Assembly (NCBI RefSeq): GCF_043195195.1
Contig: NZ_JBAFWT010000007.1
Coordinates: forward strand, 1 to 64,000
DNA: 64,000 bases
Direction: 5' to 3'
Source: NCEH01 sp043195195
GTDB taxonomy: Bacteria > Pseudomonadota > Alphaproteobacteria > Rhizobiales > Xanthobacteraceae
The position numbers were made by a program, and so were the translations under genes. Below the pieces are notes generated by a model that saw only the letters and a program-made list of their open reading frames with translations, was not told the DNA's origin and ran no database searches. This document shows positions 10,028 through 19,240 of the stretch, piece by piece. Numbering within the stretch: position 1 is the stretch's first letter; each line of letters begins with the position of its first letter.

Positions 10028-12418
10028 CTATAGGCTTAGCGGCCAGTCACGTGGTTGGGGTGGCAACGAAATGCGGGGGGCGGGCCGTACAGCTGGCCAG
10101 CATAATGCGCCATAGCTCGCGCCCGCACGGGCGAGAATCGGACTGAAGAGCGGATCGTCGGCCAGAACCTCGCCCCATCTGGCCCGCAGGGTGCGCAATT
10201 CCCGCGCGCGAGCCGCAGCAAGGGGCGAGCGGCCGAGGTCCGACGTGGCGATGCGGCCCGGCCCAAGGTCGCGGAGCACGGCATTTGGTGTGAGCACCAG
10301 CCGCAAGCCCTTCGCCCGCAGCCTTAGGCTCAGGTCGATGCCGCCGAAGAACAAGGGAAAGCGCATCCCGTCCTGGCCGCCCAATTCGCGGATCATTGCC
10401 GGCCGGAAGGCGACGCAATCGAAACTGAGCGCGCCCACTTCATGCGCCACACGCAGCATATCGCCATAGCCGGGATCCGACACCTGCCGGTCGGTAAATG
10501 CGCGCACCGCTTCGAAGCCTGGCCCGAGTACATAGCCCGCATCACAGATTCGGTCCGCCGCATCGACCACGACGGGTGCGACTGCGCCGGCGTCCCGGCC
10601 ATCCAGGCGGCAGCGCAATTCATCCAGCCAGTCTTCGCTGCCGGGCATCATGGCGCCGGCGAGGAAAATCAACGCCTTTCCCTCGGCTGCGGAGATCGCG
10701 GTGTTGAAGGTCGCTGTGCTGCGCGGATCTGGCCGCTGCAGCGCCTTTACTCTGGACATCTGCTTCAACAAAGGCTCCAGCGTAGCGTTGACCTTGCCGG
10801 GTGGAAGGATGACGATCAATTCGCCGTCGATCCTCCGCAGGGCCGGCAATGCGGCCTTCAGGCAGCGTTCGGCAAGGGCCGGATACGAGGCTGCATCCAC
10901 CACCAGGCTGACCAGTTCGCGGCGTGCGGCGCGTGCCACACGAAGCGCCGGAAGGCACTCGCCGATGGCGATCGCCTGGCGAGAGTCCTGCTTCGTGGCG
11001 GCAAGATGCTCGGCCGTGGCCCGGTTGAGCGCCGCGTGTCCCTGGCGCAGACAGGCGGCGGGAAGGCACGCCAGCGGTCCCGGAAGATGGACGATCGCTC
11101 CCGGGGGCAGCGGATGGAAATCATAGATGAAATTGGCAAGGCGAAAGATCGTGCTGGCACCTCGTTTCATGGCGGTGCGAAGGGCTGTCGCCCGCAGCAC
11201 GAAGCACCGGCCTGCAAATCCTTGTTCCAGGCTGCGCTCATAATCGGCCGCCGGAAAGGCAAGCGGCCAGACTCGGCCATCGTTCTCTTCCACATCCACG
11301 TCGGCGAACAGCATGATGGCCCGGGGATGAGCCTGCAGCGCGCGTCCGATCCGCGCCAGGGCGCCTGGGTGAAGTCTTGCCCCCGCCGGCAGGAAAGCAA
11401 AGGCCACGCTGTCGTGGGCATCTCCGGCCATGAAAGCGGAGAGGGGCGTGGGATCGAACGCGGCCTTGGCGACATCGCTCGGCAGCGCACCGGCGACCCA
11501 ATGTCCAGGCTCCCCATTCAGCGCTGCGAGCGAGGCGTCCAGCCCCTCGTCCCCCAGAAACACCAGCGCGACACGATCGCTCTCGCCCAATTCGGAGGCG
11601 GCGGGGAGAGCGGGAAGGGCCGCGCGCCAAGCGTCGTACTGTGCGAAAGGGAGGCACGGCGGAAACAGCGTGTCGAACAGTTCGACACGAACGGCCTCAG
11701 CGGCGGGCCCGCCTGTCTCTTGTGGCAAGTGGTCGGCGAGGATCTGGCTTAAGGGGGTGGCAAGGGCCAGGAATGCGGTCGCGCCGGCGCCAAGCATCTG
11801 TCCATCGACGACGAAGGTCGCATGATGCACCCGGCCATCGGCGAGCGTGTCCGGTAGTTCTATGTCGAAGCCGCGTACGGGTTGCAGGAGGCCGTCCGCC
11901 AAAGCACCGGCCCACAGATCTGCCGGCACGTCGCGCACCGGGACCCCATCCACACTGACCAGAACGCGGGGCGTCTCGGGATTTTCACCCGGACGAGGCC
12001 GGCGCATCCAGCCGCGGAAATGCAGCCCGCCCAGCCATTCCACATTGCCCCGTTCCGCCTCGCCGGGCGGGATCGGTGCCTCGGTTGCGGGCAAATGCTC
12101 CTCGACATTGGCAAGCCGACCCTCGAAGCGCGCGGCGCTGGCGAGCAAGAGGGCGGGCACATGGAAATGAAAGCCATAGCAGCCGTCGCCTATGCCGGCC
12201 TCAGCCAGCACGGGATGGAACAGGTCTGCGCGCATGACCTGGGTCGGCACGCCGTCCACCAGCAGTTCCACCACATGACGGCGTGTGAGGTCCTCGGGGT
12301 CGATGACGAAGCCGGCAAAGCCCTGTTCGCCGACTGCACCGAACAGGGCGCGGGCGCCGCAGGTCATCGGCGTGCCGACGGCATCTGCGAGGGGGGCGCT
12401 TGAAAGCACGGGTCTCAT
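10028..12418 (-). CDS. Large GT2-like protein with two N-terminal beta modules
   Basis: A 796-aa protein. ATG 12418 overlaps the upstream gene's stop (ATGA), showing coupling; an in-frame start at 12442 was rejected. Two similar modules of about 90 residues fill the N-terminus, each with a GF/GW-x-DP-type strand, a VDG turn and an ADL or DLW segment. They resemble modules often found next to bacterial glycosyltransferases. The C-terminal half (from about residue 500) looks like a GT-A glycosyltransferase (LVSLVVDAASYPALAERCL, then FGGIDLSLRLRAKGLRLVL). The acidic DXD-like site seen in its partner is replaced by FLAGAMMP, so metal binding may be lost. It may be a non-catalytic or atypical partner of the next gene. 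Confidence 0.75.
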   Translation of the reverse strand: MRPVLSSAPLADAVGTPMTCGARALFGAVGEQGFAGFVIDPEDLTRRHVVELLVDGVPTQVMRADLFHPVLAEAGIGDGCYGFHFHVPALLLASAARFEGRLANVEEHLPATEAPIPPGEAERGNVEWLGGLHFRGWMRRPRPGENPETPRVLVSVDGVPVRDVPADLWAGALADGLLQPVRGFDIELPDTLADGRVHHATFVVDGQMLGAGATAFLALATPLSQILADHLPQETGGPAAEAVRVELFDTLFPPCLPFAQYDAWRAALPALPAASELGESDRVALVFLGDEGLDASLAALNGEPGHWVAGALPSDVAKAAFDPTPLSAFMAGDAHDSVAFAFLPAGARLHPGALARIGRALQAHPRAIMLFADVDVEENDGRVWPLAFPAADYERSLEQGFAGRCFVLRATALRTAMKRGASTIFRLANFIYDFHPLPPGAIVHLPGPLACLPAACLRQGHAALNRATAEHLAATKQDSRQAIAIGECLPALRVARAARRELVSLVVDAASYPALAERCLKAALPALRRIDGELIVILPPGKVNATLEPLLKQMSRVKALQRPDPRSTATFNTAISAAEGKALIFLAGAMMPGSEDWLDELRCRLDGRDAGAVAPVVVDAADRICDAGYVLGPGFEAVRAFTDRQVSDPGYGDMLRVAHEVGALSFDCVAFRPAMIRELGGQDGMRFPLFFGGIDLSLRLRAKGLRLVLTPNAVLRDLGPGRIATSDLGRSPLAAARARELRTLRARWGEVLADDPLFSPILARAGASYGALCWPAVRPAPRISLPPQPRDWPLSL

Positions 12419-14877
12419 GCCGGAAAGCGACTCCTGATCCAATCTGCGATCTGCTGTGCAGCTTCGGAATTTGCCGTATCTGGCGCAAGGATTAGATCGC
12501 CCTGCGCGCCGGGGCCAGTGCCGAAAAAGGCGCAGGGCATGGCCGCTTCCCCCGCCGCCTGCGCCAGGGGATGGCCGATGGCATCGCGGTCGACAATCAC
12601 AGTGCGGCCAATTTCCAGCGCCGCCATCAGGGCTGGCGCCTCTTCAGCCGATACCTTTCCGAGCACGATCATGTCAGGCAGGCTGCCGAGGAAACGGTCG
12701 TCGAGACTGTTGCCGAATACGAACAGGGCGTTCCCACCGCCGGCCGCCCGGAGTGCGAGAGCCAAGTCGCGCACCAGCAGATGGGCCCCCGGGGCAGGAT
12801 ATGGCAGCAGCACGCCGACCGGTGCTTCGCTCAGCGGAACGCTGGCGCGGTCAAAACGGCGGAAGGTGGTCGGCGCCGCGTGCACCTTCCATGGCAGCGC
12901 CAACCGCTGCTCGCGTAGCGACTGCTCGATCTGATCGTTGGCGGGAAGGACCACCGTCACCGCAGGCTCCGTGAAGGCGGGCCACATCCGGCCTGTGATG
13001 CCGGAGAGGCCGCGCAGGCTGTACACCCGCATGGTCACGGCAGTGCCGAGGCCCGCGAGCACCTGCCATAGGCGCTCCGGCAAGGGCTCGTGGCCGAGCA
13101 CCTCGACGGTGGCAATCGGCCTACGCCCAAGCTCAGCGACGAGTGCACGCGGTCCGTCCTCGGCCTCCAGGTCAAATCGCAAATTTTGCGGGAACCCGCC
13201 GCTCTGTGCGGTCAGGGTCAGTGAGAATGCGCCAGCGCGCCCCGTGACTGCACCCTGCAGCACCGGCGACACCACACCCGGAAGGCGCTCCTCTTCCCGC
13301 AGCAACGCCTCGGCGGCATCGGCGAGGCGCGGCCCATGGATCAGCAGGCGCACGGAACCAGGCGGCGGGGAAAGCTCCGCCTCGATGGCGGCCCGGGCCG
13401 TGCGCAGCGGATCGGCCGCGACGAAGCTGCCGCACGCGGCCTCATAAGCCGGGAAGGCCACACCGATGCGCTTGAGATTGCGCACCACAAGGCCGCGCTT
13501 TTCCTCTTTGAACGAGCGCGTGCCCTCGTGACCAACATAGATGTCGGTCGCGCACACGTTGCGCCACCCGAAGGCGCGAGCGCGCAGGCAGAGATCCGCG
13601 TCCTCGAGATAGCCACGTCCCCACCCGCCGGAGAGTTGGGCGACATCGTTGAGGCAGCGCCGGGTCAGGTAGAGGCAGAAGCCGATGCCGCTCGGCAGGT
13701 CGATCACCATACCGGAATTGACGCGCTGAGCGCTTTCGTCGATGCGATCGATCTCGACGAGCGAGGGTAGGGGATTGGCGCGGAACGGCACCGGCAGGCT
13801 CACGAACTCCCCATTGTTCGACAGAGGAACCACGGTGCCGATATCGGGCGATCCATAGGCCGTGGCCCGCAAACGCTGGGCGAAGCCAGCAGGCACCACC
13901 GTGTCGGCGTTAAGCAGCAGGATGTCGCCGTGCGGCGTGGCTGCGATGCCGCGGTTAACCGCGCCGACGAAGCCGAGGTTGAGCGGATTGTGCAGGACCT
14001 CCAAGCCCGGTTCGGCGAGACTGGAGAGATACGCGCGCAGGGCGCTGTCGGGAGGGTCGTCGGCCACGAGAAGCACCCGCGTCTGTGGCGAGGGCCGGTG
14101 GGCGAGCACGCTGTCGATGCATCGCTTTGTCGCCGCCACATCGTCATAGACTGGAATAAGGATGGTCAGCGTCTCGCCGTGCCCATCGTCCGGGGCAGCG
14201 GCGCGGCGGACCAGCGCAGCCCCGGGCGCGGTCTGGCGCAGCAAACCATAGCGTGCGCCGGCGACAGTCACGAACACATGCGCGTCCATGGACGCGAGTT
14301 GCAGATCGATCTCGGCCGCATGGCCGAAGGCCGTCGCAAGCGGATGGCCGACTTCGGGATCGAGGAGCCAGGATTCGGTGCCGTCGGGTGTCACAAGCAT
14401 GAGGGTCGCCTGCGCTCCCGGCGGCCATGCCGCGAATCCCGCGAGCCGATTACCAGACCAGTTGAGATGGGCGAAGGCTTGGTGGCCGGCGGCCCTCAAG
14501 GCCCGCAACGCCGCGATGCGCAGGGCCGTGTCGATGCCGGCTCCGGCGAGACCTAGGGCGGCGCGTTCGCGCTCGGGGAGAGTCCCATTGCCGAACAGGA
14601 TCGCCATCGCTGAGGGATCATCGGGCGTAAGCTCAAGGATCCGCCGCGCGGCGCGCGCCGCACCGTCCGAGCGGCCCAGGACAAGATAGGCATGGGCAAG
14701 CTGCAACAGGTCGGACGGCTCGTCGAGGAACTTGCTCCGGCAGACGCGCTCTGCCTCGGCAAGGGCGATCAGTGGGCGCGCAGCCTCTTCATCAGTGGCG
14801 GATGCCCGTCTAAACAGGGTGGCGGGATCCGCCCAGGCCTCGTCCAGAAGGCCATGGTGGCCCGTTGCAATGCTCAC
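12415..14877 (-). CDS. Glycosyltransferase family 2, multidomain
   Basis: An 820-aa protein starting at GTG 14877. The N-terminus has a TPR-like helical segment (about residues 30-100) and then a beta region. A GT2 domain begins near residue 235 with LTILIPVYDDVAATKRCIDS, has NLGFVGAVNRGI, the nucleotide-sugar metal site LLNADTVVP near residue 325, and GYLEDADLCLRARAFGW, which supplies the catalytic acid pair. The last 300 residues resemble the C-terminal part of a GT-B enzyme. It is the upstream gene of a coupled pair, itself downstream of the methyltransferase at 14900. Likely role: surface glycan or protein glycosylation for the RTX locus; substrate unknown. Confidence 0.8.
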   Translation of the reverse strand: MSIATGHHGLLDEAWADPATLFRRASATDEEAARPLIALAEAERVCRSKFLDEPSDLLQLAHAYLVLGRSDGAARAARRILELTPDDPSAMAILFGNGTLPERERAALGLAGAGIDTALRIAALRALRAAGHQAFAHLNWSGNRLAGFAAWPPGAQATLMLVTPDGTESWLLDPEVGHPLATAFGHAAEIDLQLASMDAHVFVTVAGARYGLLRQTAPGAALVRRAAAPDDGHGETLTILIPVYDDVAATKRCIDSVLAHRPSPQTRVLLVADDPPDSALRAYLSSLAEPGLEVLHNPLNLGFVGAVNRGIAATPHGDILLLNADTVVPAGFAQRLRATAYGSPDIGTVVPLSNNGEFVSLPVPFRANPLPSLVEIDRIDESAQRVNSGMVIDLPSGIGFCLYLTRRCLNDVAQLSGGWGRGYLEDADLCLRARAFGWRNVCATDIYVGHEGTRSFKEEKRGLVVRNLKRIGVAFPAYEAACGSFVAADPLRTARAAIEAELSPPPGSVRLLIHGPRLADAAEALLREEERLPGVVSPVLQGAVTGRAGAFSLTLTAQSGGFPQNLRFDLEAEDGPRALVAELGRRPIATVEVLGHEPLPERLWQVLAGLGTAVTMRVYSLRGLSGITGRMWPAFTEPAVTVVLPANDQIEQSLREQRLALPWKVHAAPTTFRRFDRASVPLSEAPVGVLLPYPAPGAHLLVRDLALALRAAGGGNALFVFGNSLDDRFLGSLPDMIVLGKVSAEEAPALMAALEIGRTVIVDRDAIGHPLAQAAGEAAMPCAFFGTGPGAQGDLILAPDTANSEAAQQIADWIRSRFPA

Positions 14878-14899
14878 GGGCGGATGTCCATGGTGCGCG

Positions 14900-15565
14900 C
14901 TAGGCTGTCAATTCGCGAGGAGCCGCCTCGGTGGGATCGCGCAACAGTGCGGCCTGTCCGGTGCCCTCAAGGCAAGACGCAGCAAGCTCCATGGTCCCGG
15001 CAAGGGCGACCACCCAAAGATCGTAGGAGGGGCCCTTCATAGCCCGCACTTCACGAAAACCTGCCGCAACCAGCCTATCCGCCAATCGTTTGAGCGTGAA
15101 GCCGGTATTATGCGCCATATGAATCTGCCCGGCGGCGATCGATGCGGAATGACCGAACAACATGTCGAGCGCGGTGATTGGCCCCGCGGGCGAAACATAA
15201 GCGACATCTTCCAGCCGTCCCTCAACAACCAGCTTGGCGATCGCCGCGACGTCTGGGCAAGTAATCAGCGCGAACCCGTTCCCGCGCAGAACCCGGCGAA
15301 ATTCGCCCATGGCTAGCGGTACTTCATGGGCGTGCAGATGCTCGATATTGTGTGAGGACCAGATGGCGTCGAACGTACCGTCCTTGATCTGCGGCATCGA
15401 CACCATGGATCCAATGATGTCGGGTTCAACGCGCGGCTCGATATCGAGCCGCACTTCGGTCCATTCACGCCGGTGAAAAGCGGTGTGAAGCTTGCTGCGG
15501 CCGGCTGGCCCCGACCCCACGTTCAAGACCCAGCGCTGGGCGCTCCCCATTTCCTCCGCCGGCAA
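14900..15565 (-). CDS. Class I SAM-dependent methyltransferase
   Basis: A 221-aa protein with motif I LNVGSGPAG near residues 14-22, an acidic end of strand two (VRLDIEPRVEPD), FDAIWSSHNIEHL, and EFRRVLRGNGFALITCPD, all typical of the Methyltransf_11 group. The TTG start at 15565 is supported by GGGAGGT six bases upstream; the internal ATG at 15550 has a poorly spaced site. It is the first gene of the minus-strand group that includes the two large GT2-like genes 22 bases downstream. It probably methylates a sugar or lipid-linked glycan in that pathway; the substrate cannot be read. Confidence 0.8.
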   Translation of the reverse strand: MPAEEMGSAQRWVLNVGSGPAGRSKLHTAFHRREWTEVRLDIEPRVEPDIIGSMVSMPQIKDGTFDAIWSSHNIEHLHAHEVPLAMGEFRRVLRGNGFALITCPDVAAIAKLVVEGRLEDVAYVSPAGPITALDMLFGHSASIAAGQIHMAHNTGFTLKRLADRLVAAGFREVRAMKGPSYDLWVVALAGTMELAASCLEGTGQAALLRDPTEAAPRELTA

Positions 15566-15857
15566 TTCTTACCTCCCGAAATGCGTTTGTTCGGTGATCT
15601 AATTCGCAACGCACCTTGCTTTTTACATCCACGATTACATTACGTCGCCGCGCCATCGATTGGAGGTCAAGTCAAATATCTGAATGCGTACTCTGGTGCC
15701 AACCCCGGGGCGGCGTCTTTGTTCCGCCCCTTTTGTCACATGGCTCCCATGGCCGAAATTGATCGATCTGATTTTTCGATTGATTATATAATTATAATTC
15801 GTTGTGCATATTGAACATGCGCCCCGACGTTATTGCAAAGCAACGAGGGCATCCGAT
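15566..15857. other. AT-rich intergenic region, no gene seen
   Basis: The spacer upstream of the methyltransferase gene is noticeably AT-richer than its surroundings, especially around 15765-15815 (TGATTATATAATTATAATTCG). It probably holds the promoter of the minus-strand glycan genes. I see no convincing gene here. The base composition is consistent with a border of acquired DNA. Confidence 0.5.
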
Positions 15858-15888
15858 ATGACTGAAATTGCCGAGTTCTCACGGCCCT

Positions 15889-16160
15889 ATGAACCGCAGC
15901 GGTGCGCGGCGCGGTGGAGGTCTCGCCAAGCCTCGCCCTGTGCACCGTCAGGGTTGGTGGCCTTATGCGCTGCGTCCGACGATCGGCCTGACCGCCTTCG
16001 GCATCGTCGTCGCGACACTGATGGAGACATTCTGCTTCGCGCGCTGGATTGGAGCCCGCATGGCTGTGATTGGAAGGGCTGACGCCCGCTTGCGCTCGGT
16101 GCGATGGCGTGGCTGTTCATCAGCGCGTTCGCCTTTGTTCTAATCGTCGCCTTCACCTGA
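15889..16160 (+). pseudogene. Remnant of a small two-helix membrane protein, frameshifted
   Basis: The frame from ATG 15889 reads a basic N-terminus, then WWPYALRPTIGLTAFGIVVA and a first membrane helix. It loses sense near 16088. A second helix (AMAWLFISAFAFVLIVAFT, then stop at 16158-16160) continues in another frame. Adding one C near 16089 joins them as DARLALGAMAW. The rebuilt protein is about 90 aa. An ATG at 15858 with a GAGGG site opens yet another frame (MTEIAEFSRPYEPQ), so the start may also be displaced. The gene lies just before lysR. Family unknown; it could be decayed or carry sequence errors. Confidence 0.45.
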
Positions 16161-16177
16161 CCCGAACGGAGCGGTGC

Positions 16178-17089
16178 ATGACTCTGGAGCAGATGAGGGT
16201 ATTCCTGGCGGTAGCGGATCGCCTGCACATGACCCGGGCCGCCGAGGAACTCCACATGACTCAGTCCGCGGTCAGCGCCTCCATCGCCGCGTTGGAGGTG
16301 AGTACGGGGATGCAGGTATTCCACAGGGTCGGCCGCCGCATCGCGCTGACCGCGGCTGGGACCCTGCTGCGCGATGAGGCCGCCGAAATTCTCGGCCGCG
16401 TACGGCAGGCCGAAAGCGCGCTCGCCGACCTCTCCGGCCTGCGGCGCGGCTCGCTTTCGCTTTATGCCAGCCAGACCATCGGCAATTACTGGCTGGCACC
16501 GTTGATGCAGGTTTTCCGCACCGAATACCCCGATATCACCCTCAGCCTGACCATCGGCAATACCAGCCAGGTGTCGGAGGCCGTGTTGAACGGGGCTGCA
16601 GACCTCGGCTTCGTCGAGGGCAATGTCGAGGAGCCAATGCTGGCGCGCGTTCCCGCCGCCGATGACCAATTGGTTCTGGTGCTCGGTCGCGGCTCGCCTT
16701 TGTTCGATTGCACGCATCTGGCGCCCGCAGATCTCACCCGGCTGCGCTGGGTAATGCGGGAGAAGGGCTCAGGCACGCGGCAGATCTTCGAGACGGCGTG
16801 CCACGCCTATGGGGTCGATCCGGCGAGCCTCAACGTGACTTTGGAACTGCCCTCCAATGAGGCGGTGATCAGCGCTGTGGCGGCGGGCGGCGCGACAGTG
16901 ATCTCGCGGCTGGTTGCCGAGTCCGGCCTTCGGGCGAAGACCTTGCGGGCCGCGCCGCTGGTGTTTCCAGAGCGGCCATTCCATGTGCTGCGCCACGCGG
17001 AGCGTTATCAGTCGCGCGCCGCCGCCGCCCTGCTCTCCATCGTCAAGACGGCGCAGCCGTTGGGCTCCCGGCCGCGCCGCGTACGGTGA
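16178..17089 (+). CDS. LysR family transcriptional regulator
   Basis: A 303-aa regulator. ATG 16178 has GGAG upstream. The N-terminal helix-turn-helix (residues about 1-60: MRVFLAVADRLHMTRAAEEL, then HMTQSAVSASIAALE) is followed by the linker helix and a periplasmic-binding-like effector domain from about residue 90, with a SGTRQIFE-type anion-binding loop (GSGTRQ) around residue 200. That loop is common in regulators sensing small anions. The target is not obvious; the only upstream neighbour is the broken membrane gene, and a convergent TPR gene follows. The length is normal for the family. Confidence 0.9.
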   Translation: MTLEQMRVFLAVADRLHMTRAAEELHMTQSAVSASIAALEVSTGMQVFHRVGRRIALTAAGTLLRDEAAEILGRVRQAESALADLSGLRRGSLSLYASQTIGNYWLAPLMQVFRTEYPDITLSLTIGNTSQVSEAVLNGAADLGFVEGNVEEPMLARVPAADDQLVLVLGRGSPLFDCTHLAPADLTRLRWVMREKGSGTRQIFETACHAYGVDPASLNVTLELPSNEAVISAVAAGGATVISRLVAESGLRAKTLRAAPLVFPERPFHVLRHAERYQSRAAAALLSIVKTAQPLGSRPRRVR

Positions 17090-17103
17090 TGGAACTGGAG
17101 CAT

Positions 17104-17130
17104 TAAAAAGGGGCCATCCGGCCCCTCTTC
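17104..17130 (-). terminator. Terminator between lysR and the TPR gene
   Basis: A 7-bp stem (AGGGGCC / GGCCCCT) with an ATCC loop lies between the two convergent genes. On the minus strand it is followed by TTTTT, so it is a good terminator for the TPR gene. On the plus strand the tail is only TCTTCT, so termination of lysR may be weaker. Confidence 0.7.
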
Positions 17131-17166
17131 TCGGGATTGTTCGAGTGCCTGCGGCGCCTCAAGCCA

Positions 17167-19086
17167 TCAGTTGCTCTTCTGTCCCTCGGCCTTCGGAGCC
17201 TCGGCGGGGGCGGGGATTGCCGCGGGCGCATCGGTCTTGGGCAGATTGGCCTTGGGCGCATCGGCGTTAGATGCATCAGCCTTCGGCACATCAGCTTTCG
17301 GCATATCCACGGCGGGTACGTTCACGGAGGCTTTGGTGTCCTGCGGCTTGGCGTCTTCCACCTTCTTCATGGCGGCCGGGTCGGCGGGTGCGCCGGTGGT
17401 GTCGAGGCCGTCCTTGATCTTCTTGACGATCTTATCCAGGTCTTCCGGCTCGGGCTTCAGGTCGCGGGCGTGGTTCCATTGGAACGTGGCCTCCAGCCGG
17501 CGCCCGACCTTCCAATAGGCATCGCCGAGATGGTCGTTGATGACCGGGTCTTGCGGCTTCAGCTCCACGGCGCGCTCAAGGTCGGAGACCGCATCATCGT
17601 AGCGACCAAGCTTGAAATTGGCCCAGCCCAGGCTGTCCACAATATAGCCGTCGTCGGGCCGAAGCTCCACGGCCTTGCGGATCATGGCGATGCCCTGGTC
17701 GAGATTGGTCCCCTGGTCCACCCAGGAATAGCCGAGATAGTTCAGCACATGTGGCTGGTCAGGGTACAGCTGCAGCGCCTTCTTCAGGTCGGCCTCGGCG
17801 GCCGGCCAGTCCTTGGAGCGCTCATTGCAGATGCCGCGGAAGTAGAACAGGGCCCAATTGGACCGGGTCGGGTCCGGGAGCAGAGACAGCGCCTTCGTGT
17901 AGGTGGCGGCGCATTCGCCGAACATCTTGCGGCCGCGCTCGATGCCGGCAAGCGCGACCAGCGCCTCCAGGTCTTTCGGATTGGCCTTGATCAAGCTTTC
18001 CAGGTGCTTGCGCGCCTCGGGGAACTTATCGGTGGCATCCAGATTGATGGCGAGTTGCACCTCGGCATTGCGCTTCAGGGGCGAGGCGGCGGGGATCTTC
18101 TCATAGACCTGGATCGCCTTGTCCGGCTGCTTGAGCTGCTCGTACAGATCGGCAAGGGTCAGGCCGGCCAGCGGATGATCGGGATCGAGCCAGAGGGCAA
18201 GCTGGAGATAGACCAGGGACAGGTCCTCGCCGCCCTGGCGGGCGAGGGCGGCGCCGAGGCCGTAGAGAACCTCGGCCGCGCCTTCTTGGGGCGTGCGGAC
18301 CAGCGGCGGCAATTGGCGTCCCGCCTCAAGCTCCGCCAGCGCCGCTTCCACCAGCGGGTGACGCGGCATCATCTTGTCGAAATTCTTGTAGGCCGCGATG
18401 GCGGCGTCAGTCTCGCCGTTGCGCGAAGCCCAGCGGGCATAGGCGTCGATGGCGCGCAGCGTGGTCGGCTCGGTCTTCATCGCCTGCTCCAGGCGTTTGC
18501 CGGCTTCCTTCTTGTTGCCGCTGGCGTCGAGGATCAGCCCGGCATGGAGGTTTTTGAAGCTCGCATACCAGTCCGGACCCTGCAGCCGGTCGATCAGTTC
18601 GACCCCGCCCTTCGCATTGCCCGAGCCGACCATGGTCCAGGCCGCGATCAAGGTGGCGGTGAGGTCGCCGATCGGACCGCGGACCGACAGCGAGAGATTG
18701 GTGCGGGCAGTCTGGTATTTCGACGCCTTTATGGCGCGGGTTGCCAAAGCGAGGCGGGCGATGCGGTGCGACCGATCGATCTTCACCAGCCGATCGGCGA
18801 GCGGCATCGCCTCTTCTACGTCGCCGTCCACCAGCATGGCGAAGAAGGCGCGTTCAACCACCTCGTCATTGCGCGGATCGAGCTTCAGCAGGGCGCGCAG
18901 ATATGCGACGGCCGCCTCGGTGTCGCGTTCGGAGCCGGCAAGGCGCGCGGCCAGATAGCTGCCGGAGAGTGTGGCGTCGGCGGGCGGCGGGAATTCCGCC
19001 CGCGCGGCGCCGGGCGCCACGGTCATCAACGACACGCAGAAAGCGGCCGCGACGGCCATGGACGAGCGAATGAGCGAAATCTTCAC
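17167..19086 (-). CDS. Exported TPR-repeat protein
   Basis: A 639-aa protein. The GTG at 19086 gives a clean signal peptide (KISLIRSS, a hydrophobic core, then GAARA cut before EF). Longer starts would run into ispE's upstream region. The mature part has many tetratricopeptide repeats from about residue 40 to 560, clearest in the last third (DQPHVLNYLGYSWVDQG, then RYDDAVSDLERAVELKPQDP). The C-terminus is a low-complexity Pro/Ala/Lys/Asp tail of about 80 residues. It is likely a periplasmic or lipid-free envelope scaffold. Genes of this kind often lie divergent from ispE in Hyphomicrobiales, as here (about 150 bases apart); the function is not established. Confidence 0.85.
   Translation of the reverse strand: MKISLIRSSMAVAAAFCVSLMTVAPGAARAEFPPPADATLSGSYLAARLAGSERDTEAAVAYLRALLKLDPRNDEVVERAFFAMLVDGDVEEAMPLADRLVKIDRSHRIARLALATRAIKASKYQTARTNLSLSVRGPIGDLTATLIAAWTMVGSGNAKGGVELIDRLQGPDWYASFKNLHAGLILDASGNKKEAGKRLEQAMKTEPTTLRAIDAYARWASRNGETDAAIAAYKNFDKMMPRHPLVEAALAELEAGRQLPPLVRTPQEGAAEVLYGLGAALARQGGEDLSLVYLQLALWLDPDHPLAGLTLADLYEQLKQPDKAIQVYEKIPAASPLKRNAEVQLAINLDATDKFPEARKHLESLIKANPKDLEALVALAGIERGRKMFGECAATYTKALSLLPDPTRSNWALFYFRGICNERSKDWPAAEADLKKALQLYPDQPHVLNYLGYSWVDQGTNLDQGIAMIRKAVELRPDDGYIVDSLGWANFKLGRYDDAVSDLERAVELKPQDPVINDHLGDAYWKVGRRLEATFQWNHARDLKPEPEDLDKIVKKIKDGLDTTGAPADPAAMKKVEDAKPQDTKASVNVPAVDMPKADVPKADASNADAPKANLPKTDAPAAIPAPAEAPKAEGQKSN
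17215..17320 (-). repeat. Short degenerate repeat coding for a Pro/Ala/Lys/Asp tail
   Basis: On the minus strand a unit of about 15 bases, reading roughly as PKADx, is repeated six or seven times imperfectly (PKADV, PKADA, SNADA, PKANL, PKTDA). It makes a charged, unstructured tail on the TPR protein and could vary in length between strains. Confidence 0.65.
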
Positions 19087-19240
19087 CGGGCGGAAATCCT
19101 GGAAGGAGCGTGGGGCTGAGAAAAACCGCGCCACATGGCGGGAGGATGGCGGCTTTCCGTCGACCTCGCAAGTTACGTCAGGGTTTCTGCCTTTCGATGC
19201 CGCTTGCGGTCGGAAGACGGTCGCGTCATAAGCCGAAATC

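Noticed and set aside
17137..19119. Long plus-strand open frame opposite the TPR gene
   Set aside because: Shadow frame; the TPR protein on the minus strand has clear repeats and a signal peptide.
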